Assembly (NCBI GenBank): GCA_963816855.1 | Contig: CAWFMA010000036.1 | Coordinates: 1-64,000 of the forward strand | Source: DASTFP01 sp963816855 | GTDB lineage: Bacteria > Verrucomicrobiota > Verrucomicrobiia > Chthoniobacterales > Terrimicrobiaceae | Reading direction: 5' to 3' | DNA: 64,000 nt | Part shown: positions 1 through 8,833 of the stretch, piece after piece | Position numbering within the stretch: the first letter of the stretch is position 1 | Layout: every line of letters begins with the position of its first letter | The notes under the pieces: generated by a model | What the model saw: only the letters and a program-made list of their open reading frames with translations | The model's database searches: none | Told to the model about the DNA's origin: nothing | Made by a program: the position numbers and the translations under genes

Positions 1-387
1 ATTCATGACAATGCGCCGTGTACCCGCAATTGTTCGCGGCTAACAGTCTTTCCCATGACGTTCCGTCCATCACTCTCCGATCTCTTCTCATGTCCAATTG
101 GACACACTTCGACAGCCGTGAGCAAATCCAGTCAGTTGGAGATTTCCAGGTTGTCCGCTAAACAAAGTATGAAGGCTGTTCATGCTCTTTGTTCGCAGCG
201 CATCTGCAACTCGGAACTGGCGATATTTGAACCATGATTCTATCCGTCCAGAGCGGGGTCGCATTCAACACTCGTCAGGAAGCGCAACACGCCGCAGCGC
301 CCTTTTTCAGGGCAACCGGGGAAACCTCCGCGTGACATCACGAGGACGATCCCGGACCAGAAGCGCTGGGTCGAGGATGCCGAGGTA
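1..387. other. left-edge region without a supported gene
   Basis: No reading frame here looks like a real protein: the open frames are short, lack a plausible ribosome site and resemble no family I know. The ATG at 234 starts a peptide (MILSVQSGVAF) that faintly recalls the start of pyridoxal kinases. The likeness ends after about ten residues and the frame stops soon after, so I do not call it. The stretch lies downstream of the leftward MocR-type gene and may hold its terminator, but I see no strong hairpin with a T-run. Confidence 0.4.
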
Positions 388-1818
388 TCAAGTCTGGCGC
401 GCGATGAGGCGGCCGAGGACCCCAATGGCCCGTTCGATCTTTGCGCTCCACGGGAACCCGCAGCTCAGGCGGATGTAGTTTGAAAACGCCCCCACCGGCG
501 AAAAGATCGGACCGGGCGCGATGCTGATCCCCGCTTTTCGCGCTTCATCGAACAACCGCATGGCCTCGACCTGTGGAGACAGCTCAACCCAGAGAACAAA
601 GCCTCCCCGGGGATTGCTGATCTTAACCGGTTCGGGGAATTCCGTGGCGACGGCCTCCCGCATCCTCTGAACCTGATCGCGGTAGGTACGTCGAATCTTT
701 CTCAGATGATGATCGTAGCCGCCGTTGCGAAGGAATTCCGCGATCGCCAGCGCCGGCAGCGTCGCGCCTCCCAAATTCGCGGCGGTTTTCAGATGGACGA
801 TCTTATCGTGAAAGAGTCCGGCCGAAATGTAGCCCACGCGATAGCCCGGGGCGAGCGTCTTCGAGAAAGAGCCACACAGGAGGACAAGGCCCTCCTTATC
901 AAGCGCCTTGAGGCATCGGGGCCGTGATCCTTCGTGTTGCAGGTCGCCATAAATATCGTCTTCAATGACGGGAATACGTCGCTTGAGAGCCAACTGCAGC
1001 AACGCCACACGATTTTCTTCCGGCATAGCACTGCCCAAAGGATTGTTGAAGTTGGCGATCGTGGCGATGGCGGCGATCTTGTGCCGGCGCAAGGCGCGTT
1101 CGGCTTCTTCGATACTCAGCCCTTCGCGCGCCGAGGCTGGGACAGCCACAACTTTGAGCCCAATCTGATTGAGAATGTGCAAAAGACCATAGTAGGTGGG
1201 GGACTCGGTAAGGACCGTATCCCCCGGCTTCGTCACCGCGCGCAGAGCGAGGTAAAGAGCTTCCGTAGCTCCGTTGACGACGACGAATTCGTCGTTGCTG
1301 AGGTGGCAGCCCCAATCCAGGGACCGCCGGCTGATCTCGCGCCGAAGCGTCAGCGAACCCGGAACCGGGTCGTAGCTGACCGCGAGAGCAGTTCGCTCTC
1401 TAGCCAGATTGCCGACGATTCTTGCCAGCTTGACGCCCGGCAGAAGGTCCGGGCTTGGAATCGCGCCGCCAAGTGGCACCAAGGCGGGGTCGACCAGATC
1501 TGTAACGACCGGAGCCGAAGGATGAAAATCGGCAAACGGAACCGTTGACGTCTTGCCCGAGACGGCCGGCTCGGGCAAAAACTCCGAGAGACGCGGCTTG
1601 ACGAAGAAACCCGACTTCGGCCTCGCTTCGATGATCCGCCGGTTTTCCAGGACCATATAAGCCTGCAGCACGGTGGGAATGCTCACCTTTTGCTGCCCAC
1701 TGAGCCGCCGCACCGAAGGAACCCGATCCCCGGCCCTGAGACTGCCGGTCGAAATGAGGTCCGCAACCGTATCCGCGACCTGGAGGTAAAGCGGTTTCTC
1801 GTCTATTCTCACCTGCAC
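388..1818 (-). CDS. MocR/GntR-family transcriptional regulator with aminotransferase-like domain
   Basis: The 476-residue protein has the MocR architecture. An N-terminal GntR winged helix (about residues 8-72, with RAGDRVPSVRRLS and the end of the wing at KSGFFVK) is joined by a linker to a fold-type I aminotransferase domain (about 115-470). The PLP lysine is visible as K320 in GSFSKTLAPGYRVGY, and the NNPLG motif lies near 258-262, so cofactor binding should be intact. MocR proteins typically sense PLP or an amine and control a nearby, often divergent, gene. Here the divergent neighbour is the small DUF2917 gene at 2188. The start is GTG at 1818, with a second GTG two codons on. Family assignment is firm; the ligand and target are not known. 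Confidence 0.92.
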   Translation of the reverse strand: MQVRIDEKPLYLQVADTVADLISTGSLRAGDRVPSVRRLSGQQKVSIPTVLQAYMVLENRRIIEARPKSGFFVKPRLSEFLPEPAVSGKTSTVPFADFHPSAPVVTDLVDPALVPLGGAIPSPDLLPGVKLARIVGNLARERTALAVSYDPVPGSLTLRREISRRSLDWGCHLSNDEFVVVNGATEALYLALRAVTKPGDTVLTESPTYYGLLHILNQIGLKVVAVPASAREGLSIEEAERALRRHKIAAIATIANFNNPLGSAMPEENRVALLQLALKRRIPVIEDDIYGDLQHEGSRPRCLKALDKEGLVLLCGSFSKTLAPGYRVGYISAGLFHDKIVHLKTAANLGGATLPALAIAEFLRNGGYDHHLRKIRRTYRDQVQRMREAVATEFPEPVKISNPRGGFVLWVELSPQVEAMRLFDEARKAGISIAPGPIFSPVGAFSNYIRLSCGFPWSAKIERAIGVLGRLIARQT

Positions 1819-1819
1819 A

Positions 1820-1927
1820 GAATAGCATGATATTCAACGCGTGCTATACACAGTTCGTGACCGTCCTGATATGAACAGTTTTAGGTCCCCCGCGATCTGT
1901 ACAGGTCAAAAACATGCACCTGTGCAT
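1820..1927. promoter_or_regulatory. repeat-rich divergent control region between the MocR gene and the DUF2917 gene
   Basis: Several short symmetric or repeated sequences crowd this gap. There is GAATA-n6-TATTC at 1820-1835, the direct repeats ACAGTT at 1850-1855 and 1875-1880, CTGTACAG at 1897-1904, and the near-perfect palindrome ATGCACCTGTGCAT at 1914-1927. MocR regulators usually bind direct repeats in their own divergent promoters, so this is the natural operator for the gene ending at 388. The exact site is an inference. Confidence 0.45.
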
Positions 1928-2187
1928 CTGTTATTTCGCGGCCCTCGTGCGACAGTGGTTTCATGCAGGGGACTTTTTTCCATGAGGCGGGGGCTGGGAA
2001 TTCGTTCCCGCCCCGCAGCGAGAGCCGTTTTAGGGCTGCCCACGACCGCGCCCGGGAGATTCAGGCCGACGGATGGGCGGCACGGGTCCATCCGGCTGAA
2101 ACGTGGATTCCTGGACTGGCACGCGTTATTGGTCGGACGCCAGAAATGGGCGTCCAAAGCCCGGAGGCGAGGAATCAGGGTCAAAAA

Positions 2188-2388
2188 ATGTCAAAAGGCG
2201 CGCTGCAAAGAATGAATTTAGCCGGCGGCGGCCGGATTTCCTGCCACGCGGGAAACGTGTGGATCACTTTGGACGGGGGCGGCGAAGATATTGTGCTCGC
2301 CGCCGGCCAAAGCAGGAATTTTGGCCCGTGCACGCGCGCTCTGGTCGAGGCTCTGTCGCCTTCATGGGTTCTCGTTGAAGCGCCTTGA
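2188..2388 (+). CDS. small DUF2917-type protein
   Basis: This 66-residue protein carries the DUF2917 pattern: a short cupin-like beta strand set with AGNVWITLDGGGEDIVLAAG and a C-terminal strand ending ALSPSWVLVEAP. I chose ATG 2188 because the recognisable domain begins right after it (RMNLAGGGRISC) and a purine-rich GGAGGCGAGGAA lies upstream. A longer frame open from 1963 has no family resemblance in its first 75 residues. The gene faces away from the MocR-type regulator and may be its target. The function of DUF2917 is unknown. Confidence 0.7.
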   Translation: MSKGALQRMNLAGGGRISCHAGNVWITLDGGGEDIVLAAGQSRNFGPCTRALVEALSPSWVLVEAP

Positions 2389-2604
2389 CGGGACGCCAGT
2401 TCCCCTCATCTGACCGCCGCCGCAGCCCACCTCGCCCGCGCTTCCGGCGTTTTGCGCTTGGCCGTAATCGTTGGTTAGGTGGTCTTGGCGGCGCGGTGAT
2501 TCGCGGAGAGTCTGAGGCGGAGGCGGAAGGGGATCGGCGGCGTGGTCGTATTGACACCGGGCACCGCCGGATTCATAGTCCTCGGCCCTTCGAGAGAGTC
2601 ATTT

Positions 2605-4416
2605 ATGCAAAAGATCCGCAATGTAGCCATCATCGCTCACGTTGATCACGGCAAGACCACGCTTGTCGATCAACTTCTGAAGCAGTCAGGCACCTTTCGC
2701 CCAAACCAGAAGGTGGACGAGCGGGTAATGGACTCGATGGATCTCGAAAAAGAAAAGGGAATCACCATCCGTGCCAAAAATGCCGCCTTTCGCTGGAACG
2801 GCTACCACGTCAATATCGTAGACACACCCGGCCACGCGGACTTTGGGGGAGAAGTCGAGCGGATCATGAAAATGGTTGATGGAGTGTTGTTGGTCGTGGA
2901 CGCCCACGACGGGCCGCAGGCACAGACAAAGTTCGTCCTGCGCAAGGCAATGGAAAATGGGCTTAAGCCCGTGGTGGTAATCAACAAGATCGATCGGGAA
3001 AACGCCAGGCCCCACGAGGTTCTGGACATGGTCTTCGAGCTGTTTCTCGAGCTTAACGCGACGGACGAGCAGCTTGATTTCCCTCACATCTATGCCAGCG
3101 CCAAGCAAGGTTTCGCCAAGCGAGAACTGGTTGACCCCAGCCAGACGATGCTTCCGCTTTACGAAGCGATAGCCTGGCACATCCCTGGACCTCAGCCCTC
3201 AGGCGTTGACTATCTTCAGTTCCTCGTTTCCAATCTCGACTACAGCGATTATCTGGGCCGCATCGCCTACGGCCGAATCGTCAGCGGGAATGTCAAAGTG
3301 GGACAGAGCGCGGTCTGCTGCCATACAGGGGGCAAGAAAACGCGCTCAAACATCACCGCAATCTTCAGCCACGAGGGCCTGGAGAAAATCCAGGTCGAAA
3401 GCGCTGGTGAAGGCGATATCGTCGGTATCGCCGGATTCGAGGACGTGTTTATTGGCGAAACAATCACGGACAGCGAAGAACGCGAAGCGCTTCCGTTCGT
3501 GCACATTGATCCGCCGACAATCACGATGAAAATCTGCGTTAACGATTCCCCGCTTGCCGGCCGGGAAGGCAAGTTGCTTACCGCGCGCCAGATAAAGGAT
3601 CGCCTTGTTCGTGAAACCCGGACCAACGTATCTCTGCAAGTCTCCGAAACCGAAAGTGCCGGACATTTCGAAGTCAGGGCCCGGGGCGAAATGCAGATTG
3701 CCATTCTGGTAGAGCAAATGCGCCGGGAAGGCTTCGAGATTCTGGTCTCGCGACCGCAGGTCATTTTCGAACGGGCAGGAGATGGCTCGCTTCTCGAACC
3801 CATGGAGACACTCTACGTGGATATCCCGACCGAGAATCTCGGGGATATCCTTCAGTCGCTCGCGGGACGCAAAGTTGAAATCGAAAACATGCAGCACAAT
3901 CCGCGCAATGTTCTTATTCAGGCAACCATTCCGACCCGGGGGCTTATCGGTTTCGAAACCGACCTGACCAACGTCACGAAAGGGCTCGGCATCGCTAGCC
4001 ACCTGTTTAAGAGCTACGGCCCGCACAAGGGACCAATTCCGAGTCGGGGCAAGGGAGTTCTCGTTTCGATGGAGAACGGACTGAGCATGGCTTATGCGCT
4101 GGACTCGATTCAGGAACGGGGACGCCTTTTTATCGGTCCGCAAGAAGAAATCTACGAGGGAATGATCGTCGGTGAGAATGCCCGTCCGGACGACATGCCC
4201 GTGAATCCGTGCAAGGCGAAAAGGCTCACGAACATGCGCAGTCAGGGCGAGGGCAAGGGGATTTCGCTGGCTCCTCCCCTGGTCATGAGTCTGGAGCGTT
4301 CGCTCGAATTCATCGCGGCGGACGAATATGTCGAAGCCACGCCCAAATCGCTCCGGTTGCGCAAGAAAATTCTCGATGCCACCGCGCGCAAGCGAGCCGC
4401 AGCGAAAGCGGCCTGA
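2605..4416 (+). CDS. typA: ribosome-associated translational GTPase TypA/BipA
   Basis: TypA is an EF-G-like GTPase that binds the 70S ribosome and aids ribosome assembly and stress or low-temperature adaptation. The 604-residue protein has the G1 motif AHVDHGKTT at about residues 10-18, DTPGHADF (G3), NKIDRENARP (G4), a domain II, and the EF-G III/V-like plus TypA-specific C-terminal part (ENLGDILQSLAGRKVEIENM, SRGKGVLVSMENG). ATG 2605 is preferred over an upstream in-frame ATG at 2542: the family begins directly with MQKIRNVAIIAHVDHGKTT, and GAGAG precedes it by about eight bases. Length is normal for the family. Confidence 0.97.
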   Translation: MQKIRNVAIIAHVDHGKTTLVDQLLKQSGTFRPNQKVDERVMDSMDLEKEKGITIRAKNAAFRWNGYHVNIVDTPGHADFGGEVERIMKMVDGVLLVVDAHDGPQAQTKFVLRKAMENGLKPVVVINKIDRENARPHEVLDMVFELFLELNATDEQLDFPHIYASAKQGFAKRELVDPSQTMLPLYEAIAWHIPGPQPSGVDYLQFLVSNLDYSDYLGRIAYGRIVSGNVKVGQSAVCCHTGGKKTRSNITAIFSHEGLEKIQVESAGEGDIVGIAGFEDVFIGETITDSEEREALPFVHIDPPTITMKICVNDSPLAGREGKLLTARQIKDRLVRETRTNVSLQVSETESAGHFEVRARGEMQIAILVEQMRREGFEILVSRPQVIFERAGDGSLLEPMETLYVDIPTENLGDILQSLAGRKVEIENMQHNPRNVLIQATIPTRGLIGFETDLTNVTKGLGIASHLFKSYGPHKGPIPSRGKGVLVSMENGLSMAYALDSIQERGRLFIGPQEEIYEGMIVGENARPDDMPVNPCKAKRLTNMRSQGEGKGISLAPPLVMSLERSLEFIAADEYVEATPKSLRLRKKILDATARKRAAAKAA

Positions 4417-4464
4417 ATCCGATCATCACTTGCCACGCCGGCGGGCGGCTGTTCACTCCTTGCC

Positions 4465-4824
4465 ATGAGAAAGAAGATTCCGCTCTCAGTTCCGCAGCGT
4501 CCTTGGCAATCCCCTTTTTCCGAGCTCAGCAAAGATGGCCTGCCGGAGGGCTCAATCGCTGAGCCGTCACCGGCTGCAAAAAAAAAATTCCGCTTAGTCC
4601 TCCGGCGAGAAAAAGCACGGCGGGGCGGAAAAACGGTCGTTGTCGTTACCCAGTTTCCCACTCACCTTACCCCGGAGGACATTAACAATCTCGCGCGCGA
4701 TCTTCGAAGGTCGCTCGGATGCGGCGGCTCAGAAAGGCCCCGGGAGATTGAAATCCAAGGCGACCAGCCGGAACGAGTCAGGCGCTATTTCGAGGAGCGA
4801 GGCTACGAAATTGCAGGGCCTTGA
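4465..4824 (+). CDS. SUI1/YciH-family translation initiation factor
   Basis: The 119-residue protein has a poorly conserved N-terminal 40 residues and then the SUI1 (eIF1-like) fold. Visible parts are LVLRREKARRGGKTVVVV, a helix DINNLARDLRRSLGCGG, the final strand EIEIQGDQPERVRRYFEE and the end RGYEIAGP. In bacteria YciH resembles eIF1 and affects start-codon fidelity; its role is less essential than in eukaryotes. It follows typA by 48 bases on the same strand, so a translation-linked transcription unit is plausible. A run of eight or more A residues near codon 38 (AAAKKKF) could be slippery but the frame is intact. Confidence 0.88.
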   Translation: MRKKIPLSVPQRPWQSPFSELSKDGLPEGSIAEPSPAAKKKFRLVLRREKARRGGKTVVVVTQFPTHLTPEDINNLARDLRRSLGCGGSERPREIEIQGDQPERVRRYFEERGYEIAGP

Positions 4825-4934
4825 ATCCAGGCGAAAGCGGAGATTTGAAAAGGTGAGGCCTCCAACCAGTTTCTATGGGCCAGAATCGGGAGTTTTGCGA
4901 TTGATGTCGGACTGGGACGGCGGTATGCAGGATC

Positions 4935-5330
4935 GTGGCGCGGCGTAGTAGAAGGACAGGACTGACGGTCGGAATTATAGCTGCCGTTCTGCTTATCGTT
5001 GCCGCGTTTATTGGATCCCGGCTCTTCGTGTCCTCGAGCTCCCAACCTTTCCGGACCATTTCCCTATTGGACGTGAAAACCTATCTTGAAAACGCAAACA
5101 GCCTGCGCGGAAACGTTTACAAGATCGAAGGCGAGGTGGTAAATTCTCTGGGATGGTCCCCGAGCAAAGGACGCCTGATAGCGGTGGAAGTTGACAACAA
5201 CGAAGTCGTTCCCGTCTTAGTCACCACCGACTTTAGCCATATTAACATCCAAAAAGGGCAACGATTCATTTTCCTGCTCGAAGTCGATGACAAAGGCATC
5301 CTGCGCACGAAGGATATGACCAAGTCATGA
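4935..5330 (+). CDS. small membrane-anchored protein of unknown function
   Basis: I do not recognise this 131-residue protein. It begins with basic residues (MARRSRR), has one hydrophobic segment at about 10-32 (LTVGIIAAVLLIVAAFIGS), and then about 95 residues of alternating strands: TYLENANSLRGNVYKIEGEV, GRLIAVEVDNNEVVPVLV, GQRFIFLLEVDDKGI. This pattern suggests a small OB-like beta barrel outside the cytoplasm, held by an N-terminal anchor. Start is GTG 4935. It lies 110 bases after the SUI1 gene and runs towards the leftward dnaJ-type gene. Confidence 0.7.
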   Translation: MARRSRRTGLTVGIIAAVLLIVAAFIGSRLFVSSSSQPFRTISLLDVKTYLENANSLRGNVYKIEGEVVNSLGWSPSKGRLIAVEVDNNEVVPVLVTTDFSHINIQKGQRFIFLLEVDDKGILRTKDMTKS

Positions 5331-5469
5331 GATGCGCGTGACAATTTTCCCTTCGCAACGACGAGGGAAGGCAACGGAGAGGTTGAAACCGCCTTGGAGA
5401 CGCGGGCGGCCCCCAGCGTCTACTTCCGGAAAGACGGCTTTTCCCGAAGCGATATCAAACCCTTTGACC

Positions 5470-6414
5470 TCAGGAACGCGCTGATTCCAGCGCGGCCAAT
5501 TCCTCCCAGAGCTCTCTTTCGCGGACGCTAAGTTCCCGCGGAAGCCGGGGCCGAACCACCGCGTAAAAATCCCCGCGTCCCCCCTCTTTCCTCGGAAGGC
5601 CCCGGCCTTGCAGCCTGAATTTCTGGCCGTTCTGGGAGTTGCGGCGCACGTGCAATTTTGCACGGCCATCAAGCGTGGGAATCTCGACGTCACCGCCGAG
5701 CACCGCTTGGGAAACAGGAATTTCGAGATCGAAGTAGACATCGCTACCTTGGACCTCGAAATCCGGATGCTTCTCAAATTTGATCCTCAAGAACAAATCG
5801 CCGGCCTGGCCCCGGCCACCAGCGGTTTCGCCGAGCCCAGCAAGCCGAATGCGTTGCCCCTCTCGAACGCCTTTCGGGATCTTCACCGTGTAAGTCTGCA
5901 CCTTTCCGGAAGGGCCGCGGCGAAACGAAATCTGTCGGGTCGAACCGCGCAAAGCCTCCTCGAGGGTCACCAGAATGTCCGCCTCAATGTCCTGCCGGTG
6001 GGCAAAAGACTCCTCGAAATCGTGTCTTTCGAATCCTCGATGGCCTCCTCTCCTGGCCCCAAAAAGCTGCTCGAAAAAATCGCTGAATCCCGTCCCGCCA
6101 AAATGGAACTCCACGCCGCCGTCGCCAAAATTCCCCTGAGACCCTTCGAAGCCGGCGCCGCCCCGCGGGGGTTGAAATCCGCCCTGCTGCCAGTTGGCTC
6201 CGTATTCGTCATATCTCTTTCTCTTCTCCGAATCGCTTAAAACCTCGTAGGCCTCGTTGATTTCCTTAAACTTTTCTTCCGCCGACTTCTTGTCTTTCGC
6301 GGTGTCGGGGTGGTACTTGCGCGCAAGCTTTCTGAAGGCGCTCTTGATTTCCTCGGGCGTTGCGTTTTTGGAGACGCCCAAGGTTTCATAGTAGTCGCGA
6401 AATTGAACGGGCAT
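5470..6414 (-). CDS. cbpA: DnaJ-family co-chaperone without zinc finger (CbpA type)
   Basis: The 314-residue protein has an N-terminal J domain (residues 5-72) with the HPD motif at H35-P36-D37, which stimulates DnaK ATPase. A Gly/Phe-rich linker follows (GGAGFEGSQGNFGDGG, about 80-115), then two beta-barrel substrate-binding domains (DIEADILVTLEEALRGSTRQ; DVYFDLEIPVSQAVLGGDVEIPTLDG). The four CxxCxGxG zinc repeats of true DnaJ are missing, so this is a type II J protein like CbpA. It stands alone, convergent with the small membrane gene, and divergent from serS with about 118 bases between. Confidence 0.92.
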   Translation of the reverse strand: MPVQFRDYYETLGVSKNATPEEIKSAFRKLARKYHPDTAKDKKSAEEKFKEINEAYEVLSDSEKRKRYDEYGANWQQGGFQPPRGGAGFEGSQGNFGDGGVEFHFGGTGFSDFFEQLFGARRGGHRGFERHDFEESFAHRQDIEADILVTLEEALRGSTRQISFRRGPSGKVQTYTVKIPKGVREGQRIRLAGLGETAGGRGQAGDLFLRIKFEKHPDFEVQGSDVYFDLEIPVSQAVLGGDVEIPTLDGRAKLHVRRNSQNGQKFRLQGRGLPRKEGGRGDFYAVVRPRLPRELSVRERELWEELAALESARS

Positions 6415-6532
6415 ATGACTAGTGACGAATTATAGAAGGATCGGCGGAAATCGAGAGTGATAATTTACGGCCTCGGCGCCCTTGTTCATCATCTAAATCC
6501 TGCTAATCGTCTCCAGATTCGCCCAAAAGAGC

Positions 6533-7801
6533 ATGCTTGATATCCGCCTCCTCCGCGATCGGCCAGGTCTCGTGAAGGCTCGTCTGGCCACGCGGGGTCC
6601 CGGAATGGAGGGTGCGGTGGATGCGGTCTTGGGAATAGACTCAAGGCGGCGCGCTGTTGAGACGCGGCTCCAGGTCTTGCAGGCTGAACGAAACCGTCTC
6701 AGCAGAGAAATCGGCGCCCTGCGGTCCAAAGGTTCCGATACGGCTCCCCAGGAAGCGGAGGTCAAATCCCAGGCTGCGGAGATGCAGAATCTCTCCGCAC
6801 AGGGAGCAACTCTGGAAGAGCAACAACGGGAACTTCTTCTGAACCTTCCCAATTTGCCCCAGGAGAGCGTGCCGGTTGGCAGCGATTCCCAGAGCAATCC
6901 CATTATCCGAACATGGGGCGAGAGACCGCATTTGGAACGAAAAGAGGACCACCTTTCCATTGCGGAACGCCTCGATCTTTTCGATTTTGCGCGCGCCGCA
7001 AAGATCAGTGGCCGTGGATTTACTTGTTTTAAAGGAAAGGGCGCTCGACTCGAGCGTGCCCTGATCAACTTTCTTCTCGACCTCCATACAAACGATCACG
7101 GTTACACGGAAGTCAGCCCGCCCTTCCTGATCAACTCCGAATCCCTCGTGGGCACTTCACAATTGCCCAAATTCGAGGATCAACAGTATCGCGTCGAACG
7201 GGATCCACTGTATCTTACCCCCACCGCAGAGGTGCCGCTGACCAATCTTCACCGCGACGAGGTCCTGCATTTCTCGACCCTTCCTCTGAAGTACGCGGCC
7301 TACACGCCGTGCTTTCGCAGGGAAGCCGGCGCCGCCGGAATCGGAACGCGCGGCCTGATCCGCATGCACCAGTTTGACAAAGTCGAATTGGTGCGGATCA
7401 GCACGCCTGAGAATTCAGCCAACGAGTTGGAGGCTCTGACCGCCGATGCGGAAACAGTTCTGCGAAAACTCGGGCTCTATTACCGGGTTATCGAACTCTG
7501 CACCGGCGATCTTGGTTTCGGGGCGGCAAGAACCTATGATCTTGAGGTTTGGTGCCCTGGACAGGACGCTTTCCTCGAGGTATCGAGCTGCTCGAACTTT
7601 GAAGACTATCAAGCTCGGCGGATGAATTTGCGTTTCAAGGGACAAGATGGAAAGAATCGACTTTGCCACACCTTGAATGGTTCTGGCACGGCCCTGGCAA
7701 GGCTCTATGTCGCGCTTCTTGAGACGGGCTTGCGCGGCGACGGGACGGTCGGCCTGCCGGGCGCCCTTCATGCCTACTTCGGCGGCGAATTTGTTGACTG
7801 A
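6533..7801 (+). CDS. serS: seryl-tRNA synthetase
   Basis: SerS charges tRNA-Ser and tRNA-Sec. The 422-residue protein has the N-terminal long antiparallel coiled coil (about 30-105) that reaches the tRNA variable arm. The class II catalytic core follows: the TAEVPLTN region, motif 2 as FRREAGAAGIGTRGLIRMH, and motif 3 as NGSGTALARLYVALLET. Motif 3 is slightly unusual (GTALAR where GLAVGR is typical). The C-terminus is standard in length. ATG 6533 follows AAAAGAG. Its last 32 bases overlap the probable start of tilS, which suggests translational coupling. Confidence 0.97.
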   Translation: MLDIRLLRDRPGLVKARLATRGPGMEGAVDAVLGIDSRRRAVETRLQVLQAERNRLSREIGALRSKGSDTAPQEAEVKSQAAEMQNLSAQGATLEEQQRELLLNLPNLPQESVPVGSDSQSNPIIRTWGERPHLERKEDHLSIAERLDLFDFARAAKISGRGFTCFKGKGARLERALINFLLDLHTNDHGYTEVSPPFLINSESLVGTSQLPKFEDQQYRVERDPLYLTPTAEVPLTNLHRDEVLHFSTLPLKYAAYTPCFRREAGAAGIGTRGLIRMHQFDKVELVRISTPENSANELEALTADAETVLRKLGLYYRVIELCTGDLGFGAARTYDLEVWCPGQDAFLEVSSCSNFEDYQARRMNLRFKGQDGKNRLCHTLNGSGTALARLYVALLETGLRGDGTVGLPGALHAYFGGEFVD

Positions 7802-8744
7802 TTTTCTCGACAAGCTTCGGCAAGCTCTTGGCGCTCACCCGCCGAGAAGACGGTACCTGATCGGCATCTCCGGTGGTCGCGATTCCATGGCGCTCTTGGC
7901 GGGCCTGCACTCCCTTGGTTATCACAAGCTGGTCATTTGTCATTTAAACCATGCGCTGCGTGGCACCTCGGCGAATAGCGATCGGTCGCTTGTTGCGGAG
8001 ACCGCCATTCGATTGGCATGCCCCATTGACGCTGGGAAACTGGACGTTCGGAAGCATGCCGCAACGGAAAAGCTCTCGATCGAGACGGCTGCCCGAGACC
8101 TGCGCTACGAGTTCTTTCGGGCCTGCGCCAAAAGGCATAGCTGCAAGAGAATTTTTCTCGCCCACCATGCGGACGACCAAGTCGAGACCTGTCTATTCAA
8201 TTTCTTCCGGGGAACGGGCGCCGCTGGGTTGGCGGGCATGAAGCTGTTCTCGAAGGCGCACGGCCTGGAAATCATTCGCCCGATGCTCGGAATCAGCCGC
8301 GCGGATATCGCCGCCTTCGTCGCCACGCGTGAAATTCCGTATCGGGAAGATTCGACGAACGCCAGCGACGACCACACGCGCAACCGCCTTCGAAGTCAGG
8401 TAATCCCCGCCATCGAGCGCGCGTTCGGGCCTTCCTTCCGTCCGGCTATTCTCCGAGCCGCGGAAATTCTCGATGCTGAAGAATCTTGGATGACGTCAAT
8501 GGTTCCCGAGTTCAAGGAAACGCTCAGTTGTGAAACATTGCGCAAGATGCCGCTCGCGCTGCGTCGGCGCGTCGCGCTCCAATGGCTTAGAAATTGGAAG
8601 GTCCCGGAGCCCGGATTCGCCGAAACGAACCGTGTGTTGTCTCTTTTGGACACTTCAAACGGTCCTGCAAAGGTAAACCTTCGGGGCAATTGGCACGCCC
8701 GCCGGCGTGCCGGGAATCTTTTCCTCGAAAGTGGTCCAGGCTAG
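7770..8744 (+). CDS. tilS: tRNA(Ile)-lysidine synthase
   Basis: TilS converts C34 of the CAU-anticodon tRNA-Ile to lysidine, so the tRNA reads AUA. The N-type ATP pyrophosphatase loop is ISGGRDSMALL at about residues 33-43, then HLNHALRG, then the RNA-contacting EDSTNASDDHTRNRLR. The protein is about 324 residues: it has the catalytic domain and a short second domain but lacks the larger C-terminal domain of the E. coli enzyme. I start it at ATG 7770 inside serS; TTG 7791 is an alternative. Its TAG stop (8742-8744) lies in the CTAG end of the palindromic element at 8741-8828, so that element sits exactly at the gene's 3' end. Confidence 0.93.
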   Translation: MPTSAANLLTDFLDKLRQALGAHPPRRRYLIGISGGRDSMALLAGLHSLGYHKLVICHLNHALRGTSANSDRSLVAETAIRLACPIDAGKLDVRKHAATEKLSIETAARDLRYEFFRACAKRHSCKRIFLAHHADDQVETCLFNFFRGTGAAGLAGMKLFSKAHGLEIIRPMLGISRADIAAFVATREIPYREDSTNASDDHTRNRLRSQVIPAIERAFGPSFRPAILRAAEILDAEESWMTSMVPEFKETLSCETLRKMPLALRRRVALQWLRNWKVPEPGFAETNRVLSLLDTSNGPAKVNLRGNWHARRRAGNLFLESGPG

Positions 8745-8828
8745 GAGACTGTTGAAAAACCCACGCATGTCACGCGCGAGCGCCCTCCGGGTTGCGTGGC
8801 ATAGGCGGGTTTCTCAACAGTCTCCTAG
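8741..8828. mobile_element. palindromic MITE-like element, short copy
   Basis: An 88-bp sequence starts CTAGGAGACTGTTGAAAAAC and ends with its near-complement GTTTCTCAACAGTCTCCTAG. The first 35 bases of each end match with about five mismatches. There is no coding capacity. The same ends flank the 180-bp copy at 35626-35805. This copy is a shortened version in reverse orientation: its left arm equals the right arm of the long copy. It fills the whole gap between tilS and the leftward photolyase gene. Its CTAG end supplies the tilS stop. The folded RNA would be a long hairpin and could end transcription from both sides. Confidence 0.85.
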
Positions 8829-8833
8829 CGGGC

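Noticed and set aside
234..380. A possible start of a pyridoxal kinase (MILSVQSGVAF) next to a PLP-type regulator.
   Set aside because: Only about ten residues match loosely and the frame stops soon; no ATP or substrate motif follows. Likely chance.
4576..4590. A poly-A run in the SUI1-type gene as a frameshift or pseudogene sign.
   Set aside because: The frame is intact through the run and the protein continues with normal SUI1 motifs.
5331..5469. A small gene between the anchored protein and the dnaJ-type gene.
   Set aside because: Neither strand has a frame with a start and a family-like pattern; the stretch only joins two convergent genes.
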